NCBI GenBank assembly: GCA_003344405.1
Contig: NOWV01000005.1
Span: 124,001-188,000, forward strand
Direction of reading: 5' to 3'
Length of the DNA: 64,000 bases
Source: Trichoplax sp. H2
Taxonomy: Eukaryota > Placozoa > Uniplacotomia > Trichoplacea
The notes under the pieces were generated by a model. The model was not told the DNA's origin and searched no databases. It worked only from the letters and a program-made list of their open reading frames with translations. Shown here in pieces: positions 1 to 12,530 of this stretch. The position numbers and the translations under genes are program-made. How positions within the stretch are numbered: the stretch's first letter is position 1; every line of letters begins with the position of its first letter.

Positions 1-3000
1 ATACGTTTGGAGAATGCTTCTAGAAAAGAATGAATTTGAAAAAGCTAAACAATTTTGCAAGGTAAGAGGTAGACAGTTATCTCGTTTCGTTAGTTGCTAA
101 AATGACGTACGAGTGAATTTATTCTGATATTTTTAGACATCATAAAAATATATACTGTTTTTATACACGACTTTAAACATGGAACTTGACCTATATTATA
201 TATCTAGGACAATCCAGTACACTTGGATAAAGTTTTAACAGCCCAAGCTGATCATTTCTTCGATAATAAAGAGTAAATTCGACTAAATCATTTATGCGCA
301 AATTTATTGACATGTCATTTATGAAGACTTTAAAATCTCACTTTTGATTTTAGGTACCAGTCAGCGGCATTATTTTATGCCCAGTCACAAAAATCATTTG
401 AGCAAGTAGCTCTGAAATTTTTAGAGCTTAATAGACGTGATGCATTAAAAGTATTTTTAATTCAAAAATTTAATTGTCTAAAGGCTCAGGTTTGTACGGA
501 GATTTTTTATTTCTATCTAAAAGTTATTATGAAATTAAAGATATATAATAGTACTTACCCACACGTCCGTATCCTACTTTAGGATAAAACACAAATGTCA
601 ATGTTACTAACTTGGTTAACAGAACTGTATTTAAATGATATTGGGAAACTGAAAGATGATGATAAGACTGAATTATGTGAAGTAATGCAAGCAGAATTTA
701 GGGACTTTCTTCAACAGCAACGAGTAACTGTAAGTACTAAATAGTATATGAAATTTACTTTTCCATATTTATTAGGTAGCTACATCATACTATTAAACTC
801 TATATAGCTTATTCTGGCCGTTTTATTTGAACACTTTATAATATGACTATACTTATATTAATTTATAAATAAAGAATTGCTTAAATGACAATCCGACCCT
901 GTGCGCTACTCTAAGTGACCTTATTTCCAGTCATGGCGATACCGATAACATGATTTTTTTTGCCAAACTAATGAATGGTAATACTAATAATATACAATAG
1001 ACCGATTTATATAACAGATTAAATGTACTATTACAATAAAATATTTAATTTTATATATTTACCATTGTTGAAATAGATCATGAAAAGGTCATAACGTACT
1101 ATATTCAGAGAGATCGGTTTAAAGAGGCACTCAATGCTCTATCGAATCAGGTACATTTCTTTGCATAACTAATAGGTACACTTATAGAACTTTTATGTTT
1201 AATCACATAACTAATGATGGTATATTTATTTCAGCGGAATCCTGAATTATACTATAAGTTTTCAGCAGATTTAATTCCTCACATACCAAAAGATGTTATT
1301 TCTACCTGGATCTTGCTGGAGGGTAATCTTGACGCCAAAAAACTCATTCCTTCACTTATTCATTACGGTCAACACTCACCTCAGGTATTGGTTATAGTCT
1401 ATTAGTCGTCTGTGGATCAATATCTGACTTTATCTATCCTTGATTTCTAGGCATCTGAGGCTATTCGATACCTGGAATTCTGTATACGTGATCTTCGCAA
1501 CAATGACCAAGCAATTCATGATTACTTGATATCTTTATATGCTAAGAATAAAGATGAATCAAAGTTAGAAACATATTTACAAGTACAAGGAAGAGTAAGC
1601 AAGATTTTCTAAATTACTAGTTTAAATATCAGGCAATACGAAGGCGTGGCTCTGACAGCTACAAACTTCTATTATTTCGATACTAAAATAATAGGCTGTG
1701 AGTTATGATCCTAATTATGCTTTGAGACTTTGCGCTGAATACCGTTGTCATCGATCGTGTGTCTACATATATGCTGCGATGGGCTTATTTGACGAAGCAG
1801 TTGAGTTGGCCTTAAAGGAGGTAATATATAACTTCTATAATAGGAAATATTGACTTGAAATGATATAGAGATGTTAAGATGGGATTATTGTATGTGCCAT
1901 AATAGGTTTCAGTAGATCTTGCAAAAAATAATGCTCAAATCCCAGAGGATGATGAAGAATTAAAAAGGAGGCTCTGGCTCCTAATTGCTCGTCATGTCAT
2001 TGAAGAGAAAAATGATATTAAGCAGTAAGTAGATGTACTGGATAACAGATGAATGCCAATGATTTAATGCACGATATTCCTTATTTATAAAATGACAATA
2101 ATTTGATCAGCAACACATACCTACATATATTTGCCTAAACATTAAAAATTTTTTATTACCGGACTCTAGAGCCATGGACTTTTTGAAAGACTGCGACCTT
2201 TTAAAAATTGAAGATATTTTGCCTTTTTTCCCGGATTTTGTAACTATCGATCATTTTAAGGTAACAGCATTTGGATTACCTTCGGCTAGAGAAAATCTCA
2301 TTTATCCACAATGAAGGCTTAAACTGCTAATGATCTTCATGTAGGACGCTATTTGTTCATCACTACAAGAATATAATAAGCATATCGAATCACTAAGACA
2401 AGAAATGCAGGAAGCAACGGAAAGCGCTAAATCTCTTCGTGAAGATATTCAGGCAATGAAAAATAGGTACAGTATCGATCTTAACTTTATTGAAACTATT
2501 TACCGTAATAGTACCAATATGCTAATTGGTATTTTCTAATTTAAAGCCTATAATTAATGATAACTTTATCTATATAATTTTAGTTATAGAATTATTTCTG
2601 TTCAAGAAACCTGTACCATTTGCTCATTTAATATCATGAGCAGAGCCTTTTACTTATTTCCTTGTGGTCATATGTTTCATACCGATTGTTTAATAGCTGA
2701 GGTACTTAAATAATTCAAATCTAGCCAAAATAATTTGAAAACATTTTAACAAGCTATCTTTTCTTATTTTTTTAAATGAATTAAATTCTAGGTTGAACCT
2801 CATCTCAATGATAGGCAGAGGTAAGATTGTTGTTTACTTAAGTATATTATTAAAGTAAAATCTAGCTGAATTAAAATTCCACTTACAGAATACAAAAGTA
2901 TTACTTAATCATACTATAAAATTGCTTACTTTCTAGATCAAGGTTGAGGGAACTTCAAAAAAAGCTAGGTACATCATATACGACTGAACTTCAAGCTGCT

Positions 3001-3322
3001 GAAAGCACTTTAAGAGATTCTTGCAAGGTTTGAGTTTTAGCCTCTGATCTTTTATTATTTTATGGTTGTGATTATGGTGCGAGTGTTTACCACAGAATTA
3101 TATATCATTCTTGACTTTAGGATGAACTAGACGAATTGGTTGCCAGTGAATGTCTATACTGTGGAGAACTTATGATAAGGTATAGTTACTTAGCGCTACT
3201 ATTTGTATTATAAAAATGCTATGTAAACGTTATTGATTATTAACCTTTACATTGATAGCCTTATTGATCAACCTTTCATTTCTCCGGATCAATTTGATGC
3301 CATTAAAGAGAGCTGGCGATAA
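1..3322 (+). CDS. VPS18: VPS18, C-terminal part (HOPS/CORVET subunit with RING finger), 5' truncated by window
   Basis: Core subunit of the HOPS and CORVET tethering complexes, which drive fusion of endosomes and lysosomes. Seventeen exons were read: 1-61, 208-272, 354-489, 583-729, 875-977, 1077-1150, 1235-1384, 1451-1594, 1695-1820, 1906-2024, 2170-2260, 2345-2466, 2584-2701, 2792-2820, 2937-3027, 3121-3179, 3259-3322, all GT-AG. They give about 565 residues, against about 970 in human VPS18, so the N-terminal beta-propeller half lies upstream of the window. Visible parts are the helical clathrin-type repeat region, a coiled-coil stretch near 2345-2466 and the C-terminal zinc RING. The RING has CTIC at about 2613, CGHMFHTDC at about 2663 and CLYCGELMIRS at about 3150, and the family's closing segment IDQPFISP follows. 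The frame stays open across every junction and ends in TAA. Identification by family resemblance is strong. Confidence 0.95.
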
Positions 3323-4135
3323 GATATTATGCGTGTCAAAACTATTAGAATATATGTATTAAGTACGATGCTAAATCTATCTGTAAGATTGATTACCTAA
3401 AAAATGTTTATATGCTAATGACTAGATGCGATCGAATTTATATGCTTGCTCAATTCTGTATTATTATTAAACCTTCTATTGTCCAAGAAACTTGAAAGAT
3501 GATGTATAATGAAATGTATACTGGTTAAGTTGATGGTCGTATTCCTCTGCACTAACCAAGATATATTACTTGATAGAACGATGATTGTAGTGCATTAGGG
3601 TAATTTATTTCTGAAATGTTTTCACCACAATATTGATGTTATAGTCCTTATTTTGAAAAGATAATATCTACTGAAACACACTTATAATCCTTATTTTCAC
3701 CATGACACAATTTTTTAATATAAAAATTTATATTTTTTATGGCTTTTATTGAGTCTCTGATTAGATCAAGTTATAGTAATTGGATAGCGCTTATCACTTG
3801 ACCCTACGTAAATTGTGAAAGTTAACGATATTGGCTATTTCTGCACTTGTAGCTGATTAATGGAGCATTGCGACAACAGTCTTTACATCGTAAACACTGT
3901 AGATTGTACCAGGGACTTTTAAGCCCTGATTATACTATCTTACTTAAAGTTCAATGGGAAGATTTACAGAAAGTGATTCCACCTTCTTACCATGCGATGA
4001 GTTTAACAATTTTAAATATTTACAACATAGCATAAATTAATTGGTTATTTCCGTTGTTCTAGTAAAGTTCTTTCTAGTAGTGCTAAAGGGGAAATCAAAC
4101 TTTTCGATGCTGCCATTCCTGCACTTCTGCCATTA
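3323..4135. other. Intergenic, no gene seen
   Basis: AT-rich stretch after the VPS18 stop codon. It should contain the VPS18 3' UTR. I see no open frame of useful length and no convincing RNA gene. The last 300 bases begin to show the phrase GTAGCTGATT that recurs in the repeat region downstream. Confidence 0.5.
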
Positions 4136-4139
4136 ATAA

Positions 4140-4840
4140 TACTGTATTTCATTCTTTAAATATAGAGATATTAGAAATTTTATATCATCAATGGATAGCT
4201 TACATTTGCAACATTATGGGAAGTATCTAAAATTGAAGATTCTATTGTGATTTGTTGTACTACAGTACTATACTATGGGTAATATTAAGGCAGCATGGAT
4301 GACTGCAGGCTGTGATACAGTCTTACTACTAACTGTAAAACACTCACTTCGTAATTTATGAAATTGTATATCGTTAATGGGTAGCTGATGTTAAAATAGT
4401 ATGGAAAATATGTAAAATTGTAGATTCTAGACTGGCCTGCTGTAGTACTATACAGTACTGTGGGCAGCTGATATTAGTACGGCATGGAAAGGGCAATATA
4501 CGATCCGTTGTCAGGTCCTCCGTGCCATGGATTACCATACAAGCTGTAAAGCAATTTTATGACTCACTGTAAAGACAATCACTTTATAATCCATACCATT
4601 TTATATCGTCAATGGGTAGCTGATTTTAAAATAGTATAGAAAGTATCTATTTCTGAAGATTATAGTCTGATATTAATCCAGTATGTAAAGGATAGTACGG
4701 TATATATATGTTATACACTGCTAACTGTAAAGAGAATTGCTTGGTAATTCATTGCTGGTTGTACTATGCGTCGCGATAAAGTGATGATTCTATCGATGCT
4801 AATCACACAGTATTCATATCCAATCTTCTTATTCTCATTT
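4140..4840. repeat. Degenerate tandem repeats, about 200-230 bp period
   Basis: Related phrases recur: GATAGCTTACATTTGC near 4195, GGGTAGCTGATGTTAAAATA near 4380 and GGGTAGCTGATTTTAAAATA near 4613. Each is followed by a GGAAA(A/G)TAT...GAAGATTCTA-like block. The units are diverged and look like the older edge of the cleaner array that follows. A further related unit lies at about 5990-6045 (TAGCTAATATTAATTAAGGC). No protein-coding sense was seen. Confidence 0.55.
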
Positions 4841-4849
4841 TACAATAAA

Positions 4850-5940
4850 GAGGGTAGCTAATGAAGGCATCGAAATACAGTATAATAGAAAGGCTATCGT
4901 CTGATCTACTGTAGCATGGATAAAACTTCGGAATCTTCAAAATGATGCATATCATGATGCTAATAACAAAGTATCCATATCTCCTAAAATTCCAATTTTA
5001 TCATAAAGAGGGTAGCTAATGAAAGTATAGAAATACAGCATTGTAGGAAGGCTATTGTCTGATCTGCTGTAGCATGGATAAGATCTAGGAATCTTAATGA
5101 TGCTAACAACAAAGATATATATCTCCTTAAATTCCAATTTTACAGTCAAGAGGGTAGCTCATGAAGGCATCGAAATATAGTATAGTAGAAAGGCTATTGT
5201 CAGATTTGCTGTAGCATGGATAAGACTTCGGAATTTTCAAAATGATGCATATCATGATGCTAACAACAAAGTATCCATATCTCCTAAAATTTCAATTTTA
5301 TAATAAAGAGGATAGCTAACGAAAGCATTGAAATACAGTATAGTAGAAAGGCCATTGCCTGATCTGCTGTAGCATGGATAAGATCTAGGAATCTTAATGA
5401 TGCTAACAACAAAGTATCCATATCTCCTTAAGTTAAATTCCAATTTTACAATAAAGAGGGTAGCTCATGAAAGCCTAGAAATACAGTCTAGTAGAAAGGC
5501 TATTCGTCTGATCTACTGTAGCATGGATAAGATTTAGGAATCTTAATGATGCTAACAACAAAGTATCCAAATCTCCTATAGAAATAGAGTATAGTAGAAA
5601 GGCCATTGTCTGATCTGCTGTAGCATGGATAAGATCTAGAAATGTTAATCATGCTAACATCAAAGTGTTCCTATCTCCTTAAGTTAAATTCCAATTTTAC
5701 AATAAAGAGGGTAGCTAATAAAAGCATAGAAATGCAGTCTAGTAGAAAGGCTATTCGTCTGATCTGCTGTAGCATGGATAAGATTTAGGAATCTTAATGA
5801 TGCTAACAACAAAGTATTCACATCTCCTATAGAAATACAGTACAGTATAGTAGAAAGGCCATTGTCTGATCTGCTGTAGCATGGATAAGATCTAGAAATG
5901 TTAATCATGCTAACAACAAAGTATTCCTATCTCCCTCTTG
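4850..5940. repeat. Tandem array with alternating about 150 and 105 bp units
   Basis: Eight copies of a core reading approximately CTGTAGCATGGATAAGATCT start near 4908, 5067, 5209, 5367, 5516, 5620, 5768 and 5875. Between cores lie GATGCTAACAACAAAGTATC, a CAATTTTACAATAAAGAGGG segment and a TAGTAGAAAGGC(T/C)ATTGTCTG segment. Later units lack the middle segment, which gives the short spacing. Alternate copies share variants (ACTTCGG against ATCTAGG, then ATTTAGG against ATCTAGA), so pairs of units appear to have been duplicated together. Open frames read through it on the minus strand are a by-product of the repetition. Confidence 0.85.
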
Positions 5941-6633
5941 AAATCTCCTAGTCAATAGTTTGTTGGCCTTCAAATTTTAGAGAATCAATGACTAGCTAAT
6001 ATTAATTAAGGCAGTGTGGAAAGTATTGAAAATTGGAAGGCCTTGTTTGGTCTGCCATACGCAGTTTTGTTTTAGACATGTTGGAAGCTAGTATCAATGG
6101 AACACATGGCCCAATGGTCTGCGGTCGTTGACTGACTATCGAGGTACTGAAACGAGTGTCTGGTCTACATACAGTAGCAGTACTTTCAATTTAGCGAAGA
6201 AGAGGAATGCGATTTGCGCTGTTAACCAGTAGTGAAAGTAGGATGATCGGACATACTTATACGATAGCCTACGATCACTGGTAATGAATGGACACTAAAG
6301 CCACATTATAGCCTAGACCAACAGGAAATGAAACGGAACGGAACCTTTTGTGCTTTTGTTGACGTCTTCCTCTACTGTAGACTATAGTAAGTATGCAACA
6401 GACCAATTGGTAGAGGCTCCATTATGGCCATTGGCCACGGCATCGGGCGTCGCTATGACGCTAGCACTGATGAAGTGGAGGCCAATACGCTTGCGCAACT
6501 CTTTTCCCTAAGTGTAGAAGGCATCTAAAAGCATTTCTTGGTTGCCATCTTTGTCGCAGTAAAATCCAGTTGGCAATCTTTCATTTATCGACTCCATCGG
6601 CTCCAAAAGAGCCACAGCAAGCGAACTATTAAT
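5941..6633. other. Intergenic, 5' flank of SSR1
   Basis: It contains one last diverged copy of the upstream repeat (about 5990-6045), then sequence of somewhat higher GC at 6100-6500 that precedes the SSR1 start codon and may hold its promoter and 5' UTR. No recognisable core promoter element was identified. Confidence 0.4.
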
Positions 6634-9600
6634 ATGAATACATTGTGGACTAAACTAATACTTGTCGTTTTACTCTTGGCACCTTTCACATGTTTGCATA
6701 ATAGCAACGGTAAGTGGATGATTAAAATGAATGGTAAAGGATTAGAGAAAAAAAAAAAGACGATTGTTAAAGGATCCATGAATGAAAAAAAAATTTGCAC
6801 TTAGTACAGCTTTCATGAAAGGAATTGGATGGCTTGGTATATTTTTAAAAGTTTGACTAGTTTGCTTAGCCAAAAAATTTCTGAAAATTGCTTGAAGGGT
6901 AATGCACGATGATGCCTTTTTGGCATTTGGGCTGAGTTGCCTTCTTGTTACGATTGCTATATTGCAAAGTGAGTGATTAGCTGAAGGAGTTTTTTCTTCT
7001 TTTGATCACAACTTTCTTTTCACTTTAAAATTGGCTCGTCAAGAAGAAGGTCTGCTATGACTATGCAATACAGTATTGTACTGTTATCTGAGGCATGATG
7101 ACCACTTGAAAGCAAAGAAGAAAGCTTGTAGTATACTGTAAATAGAGATAGAGTCTTCAGCACAAACGATAATCAATGCTCATCATAGTTCAATAGGAAT
7201 GGTACCGGATGAATTAAATACTACTTTTGTGATATTAATATTATTCAATTTTTATTTTTCTCATCCGATAAATCAATCATTTGGTGGATTACCACAAGGT
7301 GTCAACGTAGCTTATGCTCAAGAAGACAGCGATGATGATGCAACTAAAAGTGAAGGTGTTGTCGATGATGAAAGCGATGTAGAGGTAAGCATATCTAGTC
7401 GTCACCAAACGATTAAAAAAATAGCCACTTCACTCATTTGCTCATGTACTACTCCTATTCTCTACCACTGTCTACATACAAACACCAACGTAATATCAAT
7501 TGGCTTTGCTATATCTTTTTATGGTATCAGCTTGCAATGGACAAGATCAATTTATCGATACTGTTGTAACTTTATAACCATTCTATTGTACTCTACTTTA
7601 ATGGATGCCTTATTAGTTAGCTTCCTTGGCGATACAAGAATCGCTCATCAATCCTTTATACACACTTGGCACTAATGTTTTGTGATTGAGTACAGCAACG
7701 TAGTGATTTCTACAGTCAATATAAAACTGACAGACCCATTTACTTAATAAATTAGAAATGTGTAGTAGTCAAGAATCGCATTCAAAATTCGTTTGGTCTT
7801 TCTCATCCAATACTGTATATGTATAGTGTACACTGTACTGACTATCCTGTTAAGTTCCGGTTGTAAATTTGAAATTAGAAAAATTTCTCAAGACCTTTTC
7901 GTCATCCTTTAGGTTGAAGACGATAAAAGTGGACAAAGATCAGCGGATTCGGCACAAGGTGGAAACGAGGTATAGCATTACCTTTATTATATTTATCTGT
8001 ACGACTATGTCGGCGTAATTAGCGGATACATGCTTGTTGAAAAATTGCCTTACCAAGTATTCTATCCCAAACGTTACAGTATTCATGTAGTGGCAATATG
8101 TAATCGTTTCAATTGTTACTAGTCTTTTATATTGTTATATACTATACGTAATTTAGTTGAATCGCCTAGCAGTCCTCATAGAATGAGTAGCATTTTTCGA
8201 TCGGATTCATTTATTACTATCACTATGACAATGTTATTCATAATAATCAAATTATGACATCTCTTATGGGTAAGGTATACTTACGCACTATATAGAAGAA
8301 CTAGCTAGACGTAAACGTACAAAACGGAAACTGATATTGTGATATAAGAGCTTGAATGACAATCCAATTGTAAAGCAAATTATCCCTAACTGTAAATACT
8401 ATATTTATCTGAACAGCAAGAGGAAGAGAAAGCAGAAGAAGAAGCAGCTCCGTTAATTAAATCATCAGAATTTGCTGAAACGAACATCCTTTTTACCACA
8501 AACGATGTACAAGGTATCCCTACCACTGTTTAATAAAACAGAAATAATGACTGTGTATTAAGTTGATCAAATGATGCCTTTAACTTGAATAATGATGCAG
8601 TGATGAATACATTTCTTTAATTTCACAATTAGCTCTACCTACTGGAACACTATCGAAATGCCTGATTGGATTTTCCAATATCGGAGAACTCGACTTCATC
8701 GTTGATTCGATCGAAGGTTCCGTTAGGTATGCCTATCCAATCGAAACCTTTTATGTAGCTATAGTCAATAAATTTCGCACTTCCTTTTTTTATGTACCTC
8801 GCTGCAACTGAAATCAGTAGTATAGATTAAAACTATACTACCGATTAGTAATGATAGCGCTCGGTGTCTCGAGGAAGGAGAACAATTCACAATTTATCTA
8901 CAGAGGATATATTAGGGCCTCTTTCTTAATGCTCTATGAACATATCTCTGCAGACTATTGTAACATTAGCCGACAAACCCATTTTAGGAAATGTTATGTC
9001 CAATTGTTAACTGTCATACGAGTATTATATCAATGGACAATCATTTATGAAAATGAAATGATCGTATTACTACTCCATTATCAAAATGACAATGTTCTAT
9101 TTCCGGTTATGTGTTACGATAGGTATCCTGCAGATTATAATTACTTCATACAAAATGTAAGTCTAGTTACGAATACATGCTTAATCGATGCCGTTATTTT
9201 TTATTATAGCAATAATAATGTCGAAATTTTATTTATTATTACCAGTTTACCGCCCTCCACTATGGATTGCTCGTTAAACCAAGAGAATTGGTACGGTATA
9301 GCTGCAAACACTTGACAGTTGTTTATGGTACATGACAAAATGACGTATATTTATTATTATTTTTATTAACCATCATATGTCGCACATTTCATATCATTAC
9401 AGACCACATTTTATTATGCCTTTGCACCTCATGATTCTCTTGCTTCTCGCCCATTTGGATTAGTATTTACTGTCAGTTATAGAGATGCAGTAAGTCACAT
9501 AGCTAATTAAATGTCTGTCTAAATTGTATTTAATCTAACTATTTGCCTGAATAGTACGAATCGTATAATTGAAAATCGCAATCATAATGATAGGATGGAA

Positions 9601-10465
9601 ACACCTTCCAAACTGTTCTTTATAACGATACCGTGACTTTTGTTGAAGGAAAATCAGGAGTAGACGGTGAAATGTGAGTCTGAGTAGTTCAATACAATCT
9701 TTTAATACTCTTACTAATCCGAACACTAACGGTAAAGATATTTTTTTATATTATTTTCATCAACTGTAAAATAGGGTCTTTATGTACGTTTTCTTGGCTG
9801 CTTGCGCTGCTTTGGTTGTTTTGTTGGTACGCCAGCTAGTCGTAGCCAGAATGGTGAGCTAAATCTCGCTTAATATATTCCTTTTCCTAGAAGGTATTAA
9901 TCTCATACATTGTAACTTTAGAGTAAAAAATCTGCAAAACCTACGTTTGAAACTGGTACTCAAAATGCCGATATTGACATGGAATGGATCCCGAAAGAAA
10001 ATTTAGTTATTGCCGGTGGTTAGTATTAACCTTTTAATATTCTAACGAATGTGAAGTACCTACCTATGTGGTAATGTTTGCTCCTTGGAGTAGTAAAACT
10101 TTGCTATCCAGATGACGATGTAGTACAATCATTATTATTCCAGTGAATGCTGTGTAGTATAATATAGCAGCTTCCTAAAAGCGCCGCCCTATGAACACTT
10201 GTTATGAGAGTGCGGTCGTTGATGGAAGAATATTAAAATAGCATCTTATTCGGGTGTGGTGTTGGATAATATGTTTACGTATTATGAATATAACCTCAAT
10301 CAAAGATGCGAAATTCCTTTATTTAAATCTATACGGAACAAAGATTACTATTTTGAAACTAATATTTCATAATCGTCTCCTAATATTTAATTTTCTATCA
10401 CAATAGGCTCGCAATCACCAAAAAGATCGCCAAGGAATCGAAAATCTAAAGCGGAAAGTAGTTAA
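6634..10465 (+). CDS. SSR1: Translocon-associated protein alpha (TRAP-alpha)
   Basis: ER membrane subunit of the TRAP complex beside the Sec61 channel, which helps certain signal peptides enter the ER. Twelve exons: 6634-6709, 7299-7384, 7913-7969, 8417-8513, 8633-8726, 9123-9156, 9246-9290, 9403-9489, 9594-9673, 9775-9853, 9922-10018, 10407-10465; 891 nt, 296 residues (human 286). The order matches the family. A hydrophobic signal peptide (LILVVLLLAPFTC) comes first, then AYAQ and an acidic Asp/Glu-rich stretch. The luminal domain carries KCLIGFSNIGELDFIVDS and RPFGLVFTVSYRD. One membrane span (FMYVFLAACAALVVLLV) is followed by the family signature DIDMEWIPKENL and a basic tail SPKRSPRNRKSK. 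The ATG at 6634 was chosen because the signal peptide follows at once. The acceptor of exon 2 (ACCACAAG) is weaker than the others. Confidence 0.95.
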
Positions 10466-10515
10466 AATATTAACTTCAAAAAATTGTTACCTGAAATTGT
10501 AACCAATCAAAAATT

Positions 10516-10521
10516 AATAAA
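10516..10521 (+). terminator. Poly(A) signal of SSR1
   Basis: AATAAA lies 51 bases after the SSR1 stop codon, a usual position for the cleavage signal of a short 3' UTR. Confidence 0.6.
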
Positions 10522-11385
10522 TTACACAAGGATTTTTATGTTCCATGTGTATTATTATTGTGAGCTGTAAATTGATATGTCTTAACGGCCAATGCATGCT
10601 TGTGTTTAGACCGTGTAATGATGAACACGGTATAAGGCATATCTGTAATAACCCGCTTGAGAATCTTGATATCTCTTTATTTAACTACAGATTGCTTTTA
10701 GTAACTTAGTTTTACTTATGTTGTATAGACAGCTTTAAATAAGTTTCATTGTTATGGACTAACATATAAACTTATAGCGTAATCTCTTCCTATGCGTTTA
10801 TCTCGTAAAAGAATCCAATTACTATAAGTACGTCGTTTGTAGCGTTGATACAGTACAAATTGGGATAACTTAACGTAACGAATACGAGCAGAATAATTTT
10901 CCATAATTACTAGTCGATCCCTCTCTCATTAGACTTTGCATACTATACTCAAGCTACACTTGTACTTTTTACTTTGTAATACTACTGCCAATAAATTAAA
11001 CATTGAAGACTATTACCACATCAAATCATAGATACCGTACATCTTTACCGTAGCTTTAAAAAAGGATGCTTGTATGCAATCAGAAAATTCATCCTTTTTT
11101 TGTTTTATTAGCCAATATTGTGGCCTTGGTTGACTACACTATATTCTACATAGATATACATATTGACTGTACATTAGAATTGTCACTATACATGGGAATG
11201 CGTAATCTTCAAGAGATACGATACATTTTATTTTTAATCCTTCGCTACCTGGAAGCAGCATCCCACGATACTCGTATTTCGTCAATTGTAGATTGATTCG
11301 AGTACACTGAGCAATATATCGTGCGTCAGTTATTTTTACGTAAAATTAATCGCCATGATGAAGGTTTTTTTAAATCACTTTATTA
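10522..11385. other. Intergenic, no gene seen
   Basis: AT-rich with many stops in all frames. The short open frames here show no recognisable protein sequence. Nothing else identified. Confidence 0.5.
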
Positions 11386-11970
11386 AACTAAATGATGACG
11401 GAATTCCATGTGAAAATCAAGCAAGGAAGTTCAATATTGTATGTTAATCATTTTTACATGCTACAATTCTCATGGTATGCGCATTTTTTACACCATCCTA
11501 GCAGTACCGTGCGTTTAGCATTAAAGTTAAATTCTTATTTACTCTCACCATCAGAATTACTAATATGCGCTACAGTAGGATGAAAGTGTGATGATAATGA
11601 TACGACCGCTACTTAATAGTCTATAGTTCTGCCTAGAGTTTATAAGCATATGATTCGAGTATTCGCTTTACTACAAATCCCATAATAAACGATGACGTAA
11701 TTTTATGTAAAAATTAACCAAATATTATTATATGTTAATCACTTTTATATGGATATAATCCTCATGATATGTGTATTTTACGTCATCCTATATACTAAAC
11801 GATGACGGAATTCCATGAGAAAATCAAGCAACGTTAAATATTGGATGTTAATCACTTTTACGTGCTACAATCCTGTTGATATGCGTATTATTTTAAGACC
11901 CCCCTAACTAAAGAATGACGGAATTCTATGTGAAAAATCAAGCATAAAAGTTAAATATTGATGAATATGA
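11386..11970. repeat. Tandem/dispersed repeat, about 110 bp unit, four copies
   Basis: The unit starts AAACGATGACGGAATTCCAT, continues with GTGAAAATCAAGCAA and TGTTAATCACTTTTACATGC, and ends with CTACAATCCTCATGATATGC and a pyrimidine-rich tail. Copies begin at about 11391, 11688, 11797 and 11910; the last is cut short at about 11970. Copies 2, 3 and 4 are directly adjacent, and copy 1 is separated from them by about 180 bp. Confidence 0.8.
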
Positions 11971-12530
11971 AAGAACTCTTTGCCAAAGTAAGTAAAGTCG
12001 TTATGCGAATTGGCACAGGCTATGTCATAGGCAATACATCAATCATGCTTTCCACGGATATACAGCTATCGTTACGATATGCCCTTGTTTGTTTACTTTT
12101 TTATGGAATCGCTACACCATAGGATTCCGCCATTCTAGCGGATATTTGGATATTTGGTGAATCTCGTTATGAATAATCTTGCGACTAACTGCTAAGCTAA
12201 TGATTACTAAATGTATCATCAAGTATTGTATTTTTTATCTTACATCCTAGGCCATGCCAAGGTTATTGATATTGCATCAAAGAAGAGCATGGAGCTTACT
12301 GGTTAAAGGTAAAGTATTATTGGAAAATATTGACGAATACAACTGGAAGAACGAATAACAATTTTAGCATTCTTTTATTGGCTTTTGGCGTAAATTATTA
12401 AGTATATTCTTTGAGAAGAAAAGCAAGTTCAGATTGTCGAACCTTTCTTTAGTAAATACTATTGTCTATATTATTTTCACTACCAACATCAAGACACACG
12501 GAAAAAATAGAAAGTATGCTATAAATTAAA
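11971..12530. other. Intergenic; 3' flank of the bimodular dipeptidase gene
   Basis: No gene was seen. On the minus strand an AATAAA occurs at 12379-12374, about 155 bases after the stop codon of the dipeptidase gene, and could be its poly(A) signal. Confidence 0.4.

Noticed and set aside
4952-5908. Several minus-strand open frames sharing phrases such as RSYPCYSRSD and FISYPLY
   Set aside because: They are three readings of the same tandem DNA repeat. They lack a start context and vary in frame from unit to unit, so they are not a protein family.
7199-7675. 158-codon plus-strand open frame
   Set aside because: Only 7299-7384 of it is coding, as exon 2 of SSR1. The rest is intron read through.
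8851-9315. 154-codon plus-strand open frame
   Set aside because: It runs across two small SSR1 exons (9123-9156 and 9246-9290) in a different register. The SSR1 splice model explains the coding parts.
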